Origin: JBBDXI01 sp040902425 | Lineage (GTDB): Bacteria > Planctomycetota > Phycisphaerae > Phycisphaerales > UBA1924 | DNA length: 62,253 nt | Direction: 5' to 3' | NCBI GenBank assembly: GCA_040902425.1 | Contig: JBBDXI010000111.1 | Location: 1 to 62,253 of the forward strand | Shown here: piece after piece, positions 58,107 through 62,253 of the stretch | Layout of the letters: each line of letters opens with the position of its first letter | How positions within the stretch are numbered: position 1 is the stretch's first letter | Program-made: the position numbers and the translations under genes | The notes under the pieces: generated by a model | The model's input: the letters and a program-made list of their open reading frames with translations, nothing else | Database searches by the model: none | Told to the model about the DNA's origin: nothing

Positions 58107-60767
58107 TCACGCCCTCGCGGCCTCGATGCGGCGGCGGTCCTCCGGGGCGCGGGCCATGATGAGGCTGGTGGCGCTGAGGATGGCGCCGGTCCAGTCCCAT
58201 GGGCGGCGGTAGGCGATGAAACGGGGCTCGTGTTCGACCGTGAGCCCGGCGGCGGCGAGGGCGTCCGCGACCTGGCCGCGACCGAGGGGGCCGTAGATGC
58301 GGTGGGCGTGCTCGAAGAGCAGGGCCGCGTGGCGCGCGGGGACGCCGGCGGTCAGGTGCCGGCCGAGGGCCGGCCAAGGGGTCAGGCCAAGGCTGAGACG
58401 CGCGTAGCCATCGGCGGCCGCGCTCCGGGCCAGGTGCTCGACGAGCGCCGCGGCCGCGTCGGAGGCGCCGGGGGCCCAGCGCAGGAGCCAGACCGCCGCA
58501 TCGCCGCCGCCCGCGGGCAGCGCGCCGCCGGCCCCCGGCGCGAGCAGGCTGGCGAAGGCAAGCGGCCGCCCGTGGGCGTCGCGCGCGACGCCCAGCGGCT
58601 GGTTCGCCAGCACCGCCGGCGCGAAGGCCCCCACCGCGAACTGCATCTCGGTGATCCCGGCCGCGCCCAGCCACGCGTCGCTGACGGGGCGCAGCTCCTC
58701 GATGAGCGCGCGATCGACCGGCGGGGTCAGGATGTTGTAGGTCACCGGGTCGCCGCCGGCCGCCCCGGGCTCCTCGGTCGCTCCGGGCCGTGCCCCCGCC
58801 GCCAGGGGCAGGACCAGCTCCTCGGCGAGCGGGAAGAGCGTGTAGCCCAGCTCGCGCAAGGGGCGCTCCCACGCGTCGCCCACGCCGTAGAAGACGACCT
58901 CCAGCCCCTCATCGCGGGCGAAGCCGTGCAGGTCCACCAGCAGGTCCGAGGCGCGGCCCTCCCCCACCGCCGGCTCGCCCAGGGCCACCAGCTTGCGGTG
59001 CCGCCGCTGGTAGAGCACCACGCCCTCGGTCCGCCGGTGCGGGCGCCACAGCCACACGCCCTTGTCGCCGGCCGCCACCGGGAGCGCCGGCGCCGGCCCC
59101 CAACGCCCGGCGATGAACGCCTGCGCCTCGGCCACCTCCGCGCCCGTGGGGACCACCGCCTGGCGGCGCGGGGCGAGGGCCTGGCGCAGCAGGAAGATCA
59201 GGCCGACCGCGCCGATGATCCAGGCGCCGCGGATGACGCGGGCGGTCTCGGGGTCGGCCATGGCGCGCTCGTAGACCTCGTAGAGGCCGCTGGCGCGGAT
59301 GCGCGGGAAGGCGCCGAGGCTGATGAGCGTGAAGAACGCCAGGGCCCCGGCCGTCACCCCCAGGCCCAGCTCGAAGCCGACGGGGACCCGGCCGCGCCGG
59401 GTGAAGCCGTTGCGCGAGCCCATCAGGAGCGCCAGCAGCAGGAGCGAGACGGCCGCCTCCTCGAAGCCGCCGCCCTTGATGAGGTGGGCGACGACCGACG
59501 CGCCCAGGGTGAGCGCCGTGACGATGAACGCGGCGCGGTAGCCGCGGAGGATGCCGCGCACGAGGAAGAGCATGACCACGGCCGCGACGACGGCGACGGC
59601 GTGCGAGGCCTCGACCGTGTCGAGGGCGACGTACTGCTCGATGAGCCGCATGCGCGAGGCGAGGGCAGGCGTGGCGGCGCTGGCGAGGAGGATCAGGGCG
59701 TTGACGCCGACGGCCGCGGCCAGCAGCCGGCGCTGCCAACGCAGGAGCGGCTCGGAGGAGCCTGCGAAGCGGGCGTAGAGGATCATCAGCGAGACGGTCC
59801 ACGGCATGAGGTAGTAGACGAGGCGGAAGAGCAGGATGTGGGCGGCGGCGTTGCTGGGGTCGACGCCGTAGGTGGAGAGGACCTTGATCCAGACGGCGTC
59901 GGCGGAGCCCAGGCCGCCGGGGATCATGCTGACGTAGCCGACGACCTGGCCGAAGGTGATGGCGCGGATGAAGCCGGAGATCGACGGCTCGGCGGCGTAC
60001 CCGATGGCGCGCCCGCAGAGGATGAAGACGATGATGGCGACGCCCCAGTCCAGGGCGCCGAGCAGGCCCAGGCCGGCGGCGCCGGCGTCGCCGAGGTCCA
60101 CGCCGGAGGAGGAGCGCCAGCGGCGCAGGAGGCGGACGAAGAGCATGGTGAGGAGCGGCGCGATGAGAAGGGCGGTGGCGATGCGCTTGGCGCTGTCGGC
60201 GGGGGTGTCGCCCATGGGGAGCAGGGCGGCGACGGTCCAGGCGGAGATGCCGCCGAGGGTGCCGGAGTAGATGCGGAGCATTCCGCGGACGACCTCGGCG
60301 GCGGAGAGGCCGCGGCCCCGGTACACGAAGAGGCGCAGGGCGGGGCCGCCGATGGGGCCGAGGGTGAGGAAGTTGGTCCAGGCGAAAAAGAGGGTGCCCA
60401 TGGCCCAGCGGGCGCGGGCGCGGAGCTGGGGTGTGGAGGGGAAGGCGATGACGTCGTAGAAGCCCATCATCAGGAGGGCGAGGACGGCGGCGCCCGCGGC
60501 CATGGCGACGGAGCGCGGCTCGGAGCCGGAGAGGCGCCGGGCGGCCGCGGGGAGGTCGATCTGGCGCAGCTCGTGCCAGACGAGCCATCCGATGGCGGCG
60601 AGGAGGATGACGCGGGCGGCGATCTTGAGGGTGTGGAGGAGGGCGGAGCGGTCGCGGGGGGCGCGCGGTTGGGAGAGGATGCCCGCGGCCTCGCGCGCGT
60701 CGGGGAGCGAGGGCGCACGCGCGGGCCCATCGGGGTGGTCGCGCGTGGGGCTGGCCGCGTCGGGCAT
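58107..60767 (-). CDS. mprF: Bifunctional phosphatidylglycerol aminoacyltransferase/flippase (MprF-like)
   Basis: An 886-residue membrane protein. The N-terminal two-thirds (about 45-565) has about 13-14 helices and the UPF0104/flippase motifs GPIGGPALRLFVYRGRGL, SMIPGGLGSADAVWIKVL and FRLVYYLMPW. The C-terminal part (about 580-886) is the DUF2156 GNAT-like aminoacyl-phosphatidylglycerol synthase: YQRRHRKLVALGEPAVGEGR, VVFYGVGDAWERPLRELGY, DAWLGAAGITEMQFAVGAF, RLSLGLTPWPAL and the closing YRRPWDW. MprF proteins add lysine or alanine from aminoacyl-tRNA to phosphatidylglycerol and flip the product, lowering negative charge and giving resistance to cationic peptides. Which amino acid is used cannot be told. 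No neighbour is functionally linked. Confidence 0.9.
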   Translation of the reverse strand: MPDAASPTRDHPDGPARAPSLPDAREAAGILSQPRAPRDRSALLHTLKIAARVILLAAIGWLVWHELRQIDLPAAARRLSGSEPRSVAMAAGAAVLALLMMGFYDVIAFPSTPQLRARARWAMGTLFFAWTNFLTLGPIGGPALRLFVYRGRGLSAAEVVRGMLRIYSGTLGGISAWTVAALLPMGDTPADSAKRIATALLIAPLLTMLFVRLLRRWRSSSGVDLGDAGAAGLGLLGALDWGVAIIVFILCGRAIGYAAEPSISGFIRAITFGQVVGYVSMIPGGLGSADAVWIKVLSTYGVDPSNAAAHILLFRLVYYLMPWTVSLMILYARFAGSSEPLLRWQRRLLAAAVGVNALILLASAATPALASRMRLIEQYVALDTVEASHAVAVVAAVVMLFLVRGILRGYRAAFIVTALTLGASVVAHLIKGGGFEEAAVSLLLLALLMGSRNGFTRRGRVPVGFELGLGVTAGALAFFTLISLGAFPRIRASGLYEVYERAMADPETARVIRGAWIIGAVGLIFLLRQALAPRRQAVVPTGAEVAEAQAFIAGRWGPAPALPVAAGDKGVWLWRPHRRTEGVVLYQRRHRKLVALGEPAVGEGRASDLLVDLHGFARDEGLEVVFYGVGDAWERPLRELGYTLFPLAEELVLPLAAGARPGATEEPGAAGGDPVTYNILTPPVDRALIEELRPVSDAWLGAAGITEMQFAVGAFAPAVLANQPLGVARDAHGRPLAFASLLAPGAGGALPAGGGDAAVWLLRWAPGASDAAAALVEHLARSAAADGYARLSLGLTPWPALGRHLTAGVPARHAALLFEHAHRIYGPLGRGQVADALAAAGLTVEHEPRFIAYRRPWDWTGAILSATSLIMARAPEDRRRIEAARA

Positions 60768-60822
60768 TGGGGCGAGTATAGGGAAGGCCTGCCCGGGCTC
60801 CGGTTCGGCCTAGAGTCTCTGG

Positions 60823-61041
60823 ATGACCAAGCTCTTTCAGGACGCCATCGGAAAGGTCAGCCAGCTTCCGGATTCGGAGCAGGACGCGATTGCGCGTCTG
60901 CTGCTCGATGAGCTGGAGTCCGATCGGCGCTGGGCGGACCTGATCGCGAAGTCTCCGCGGCAGCTGGCGGACCTCGCCGACGAGGCGTGGGCGGAGCACG
61001 AGGCGGGGAAGAGCGCGGAACTGGACCCCGACAAGCTCTGA
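60823..61041 (+). CDS. Antitoxin-like small protein (RelE/ParE-type module)
   Basis: A 72-residue acidic helical protein (MTKLFQDAIGKVSQLPDSEQ, then DAIARLLLDELESDRRW) with the LPxxEQxxxAxxLLxEL element common to antitoxins paired with RelE/ParE toxins. It ends 1 base before the GTG of the toxin-like gene, as expected of a type II toxin-antitoxin pair. It probably binds the toxin with its C-terminal half and the operator as a dimer. Confidence 0.75.
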   Translation: MTKLFQDAIGKVSQLPDSEQDAIARLLLDELESDRRWADLIAKSPRQLADLADEAWAEHEAGKSAELDPDKL

Positions 61042-61042
61042 G

Positions 61043-61318
61043 GTGCCCGTGGTCTCCCGCACCACCGCCGGGTTCCGCCGCCAGTTCGGCCTGCTGCCGC
61101 GGGAGGTGCAGAGCCAGGCCCGCGCCGCGTTCGCCGTGTTCAAGGCTGACCCGCACCATCCGCGTCTGCACTTCAAGAAGCTGCCGCCGCACGAGGACCT
61201 GTGGTCGGCGCGGATCAATCGCGACTACCGCGTGATCGGCCGGTGGCGCGGCGGCGTGATCCTCTGGTTTTTCATCGGATCGCACGCTGATTACGAGGCG
61301 GCCATCAGGCGCTACTGA
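61043..61318 (+). CDS. RelE/ParE-like toxin
   Basis: A 91-residue basic protein started at GTG 61043. SRTTAGFRRQFGLLPREVQS, RLHFKKLPPHEDLWSARINR, DYRVIGRWRGGVILWFFIGS and HADYEAAIRRY have the RelE-type fold pattern (W-x-x-R-I-x-x-x-Y-R-V and the HxDYE end). Members cut mRNA in the ribosome or poison gyrase. The paired antitoxin gene is directly upstream. Whether the active-site residues suit ribonuclease activity cannot be decided by eye. Confidence 0.8.
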   Translation: MPVVSRTTAGFRRQFGLLPREVQSQARAAFAVFKADPHHPRLHFKKLPPHEDLWSARINRDYRVIGRWRGGVILWFFIGSHADYEAAIRRY

Positions 61319-62252
61319 CGCTGGCGGCGGAACCGCGCCGCGTGAGCAAGCGGGCGGCGGCGGAGCCGCGCGATCGGATGGCTTGCTGGAGGGGAGGTGC
61401 CTCACGGCGCGTGGCCGCACTCGGGGCAGGTGGGGCCCGTGCCGGGCGGGGCGGCGAGGCCGCGGAGGGGGTAGTTGCAGGCGGGGCAGTGGTTGGCGAG
61501 CGTGCGGGCGCGGCGGCGGCGGTCGGCGCGCTCGAGGAGCCAGGAGGGGAGGGCGACGAGGAGGAAGGGGATCCAGAGGGGAAGACAGAACTCGGCGTCG
61601 GGGATGAAGGGCGAGACGCCGCCGCCGGCGCGCCGGTATGGGCTGGGGCGCGGAAGGAGATCGACTCCATGACCTTGGGTCCAGGCAATGGTGAACCCGC
61701 GTCCCTGCACGAACCATGATGGGTTGGGTTGCTCGAAGGAGACGGCGCCGCGGTAGAGCACGATAGAGGTGTAGGGCGGGCCGAACTCCCACTGGATCCA
61801 GGTGACGGTGGAGAGGAGGTAGAGAGCGCCGAGGGCGGAGGTAAGTGCGATGCCGAACTGGGTCGAGAGGCGCAGTCGACGGGGAGGGAGCATGAGGGAT
61901 CAACTGGTGGCGGAGCGGTGCCATTGCGGGAGGCAGTCGGCACGGGCGCGTCGGGAGGAGGAGGGTGGGTAGGCGGAGTAGAGGTGGTAGCCCCCTCCGG
62001 CCGCGAAGACGCCGGCACCTCCCCCTTCGGGGAGGAGCGAAGAGGGGCGCGGTCGGGCGCTTGGCCGCGCATGATGAGGGAGGCGGCTCGGCGGCGTTCG
62101 AGGGGGGAGTCGGCGGAGCGGGCGAGGTCGGTGAGGGAGGCGAGGATGGCGAGGCGGGAGTGGGTGAGGGCAGCCTCGAGGGCGAGGCGGTGGTGGCGGA
62201 GCCAGGCCTCACGGGCGGCAGCGATGGCCGGGGAGTCGGCCCAGGCGAGGAG
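61305..62252 (-). CDS. 3' part of a gene cut by the window edge, hypothetical
   Basis: On the minus strand from the right edge the frame reads LLAWADSPAIAAAREAWLRH, then ALTHSRLAILASLTDLARSA and DSPLERRRAASLIM, a well-formed helical protein end of a type that I recall from Phycisphaerae hypotheticals near helix-turn-helix or terminase-like genes. After about 62070 the frame becomes Pro/Ser-rich low complexity and has no stop until 61305, overlapping the zinc-ribbon gene, so the true end is likely near 61900-62070 or a frameshift is present. Only the part right of about 62070 should be trusted. Confidence 0.3.
   Translation of the reverse strand, partial: LLAWADSPAIAAAREAWLRHHRLALEAALTHSRLAILASLTDLARSADSPLERRRAASLIMRGQAPDRAPLRSSPKGEVPASSRPEGATTSTPPTHPPPPDAPVPTASRNGTAPPPVDPSCSLPVDCASRPSSASHLPPPSALSTSSPPSPGSSGSSARPTPLSCSTAAPSPSSNPTHHGSCRDAGSPLPGPKVMESISFRAPAHTGAPAAASRPSSPTPSSVFPSGSPSSSSPSPPGSSSAPTAAAAPARSPTTAPPATTPSAASPPRPARAPPAPSAATRREAPPLQQAIRSRGSAAARLLTRRGSAASVSSA
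61402..61893 (-). CDS. Membrane protein with C-terminal zinc ribbon
   Basis: A 163-residue protein: N-terminal helix (about 12-32, FGIALTSALGALYLLSTVTW), a second hydrophobic stretch (about 105-122, FCLPLWIPFLLVALPSWLLE), then basic residues and a zinc ribbon, CPACNYPLRG ... CPECG, near the C-terminus. Proteins of this plan recur in Phycisphaerae and probably have a structural or regulatory role; the reaction is unknown. It is convergent with the toxin gene. The partial frame reading in from the right overlaps it on the same strand, and this gene is the better supported of the two. Confidence 0.7.
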   Translation of the reverse strand: MLPPRRLRLSTQFGIALTSALGALYLLSTVTWIQWEFGPPYTSIVLYRGAVSFEQPNPSWFVQGRGFTIAWTQGHGVDLLPRPSPYRRAGGGVSPFIPDAEFCLPLWIPFLLVALPSWLLERADRRRRARTLANHCPACNYPLRGLAAPPGTGPTCPECGHAP

Positions 62253-62253
62253 G

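Noticed and set aside
57910..62212. Several 250-450 codon frames opposite or overlapping mprF and the right-edge genes
   Set aside because: Pro/Arg/Ser-rich shadows; mprF and the toxin-antitoxin pair explain the region.

Overview
The window is GC-rich and densely coding. It fits a Planctomycetota genome of the Phycisphaerae/Phycisphaerales type. The evidence is prepilin-like proteins with the FTLIELLVVIAII start, six secreted proteins ending in the paired Cys-rich module CYANCDxSTxxPVLNVxDF (known as the GC-type dockerin), a CHAT protein with its own sigma factor, the rpmF-plsX-fabH order with an L32 lacking zinc cysteines, and zinc-ribbon membrane proteins. Two runs of exactly 10 N inside one gene show that this is a scaffolded, probably metagenomic, assembly.

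1-7.1 kb is ordinary chromosome: a prepilin-like protein, an orphan CHASE/PAS histidine kinase, guanine deaminase, a DUF2892-like protein, an S41 protease and a RarD/EamA permease. 7.3-17.5 kb holds a tightly coupled seven-gene minus-strand operon: a glycoside hydrolase/GT2 fusion, two ABC half-exporters, two hexapeptide acyltransferases, a GT-like protein and a GT4. A divergent PIG-L deacetylase sits beside it. The set looks like an envelope or exported glycan or glycolipid system. 17.5-20.8 kb encodes a 12-repeat kelch/Ig/dockerin protein coupled to a prepilin-like protein. 21.0-26.35 kb is a plus-strand operon of sigma factor, small partner protein, TPR-CHAT protease and dockerin-bearing subtilase, with 4-nt overlaps at the last two junctions.

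26.5-54.16 kb looks like a degenerate integrative element in tRNA-Lys(CTT). A 56-bp direct repeat lies at the 3' end of the intact tRNA (54.08-54.16 kb) and again at 26.51-26.56 kb. Between the copies are a frameshifted tyrosine recombinase, a fragment of a second recombinase, planctomycete small ORFs, gene remnants (GH38 mannosidase, DUF499 ATPase, IS5-type transposase), several long secreted beta-repeat/dockerin proteins, and five full plus one half copy of a GAGAA-N6-TTCTC site. One copy lies directly upstream of the recombinase. A two-gene secreted pair is present twice in tandem, once as separate genes and once fused.

54.2-62.25 kb is chromosome again: rpmF-plsX-fabH, a conserved hypothetical, a small membrane protein, MprF, a RelE/ParE-type toxin-antitoxin pair, a zinc-ribbon membrane protein and a gene cut by the window edge.

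The best candidates for an undescribed system are the sigma-CHAT-subtilase operon and the recombination-site platform carrying surface-protein cargo. All family assignments are from motifs read by eye, with no database search.
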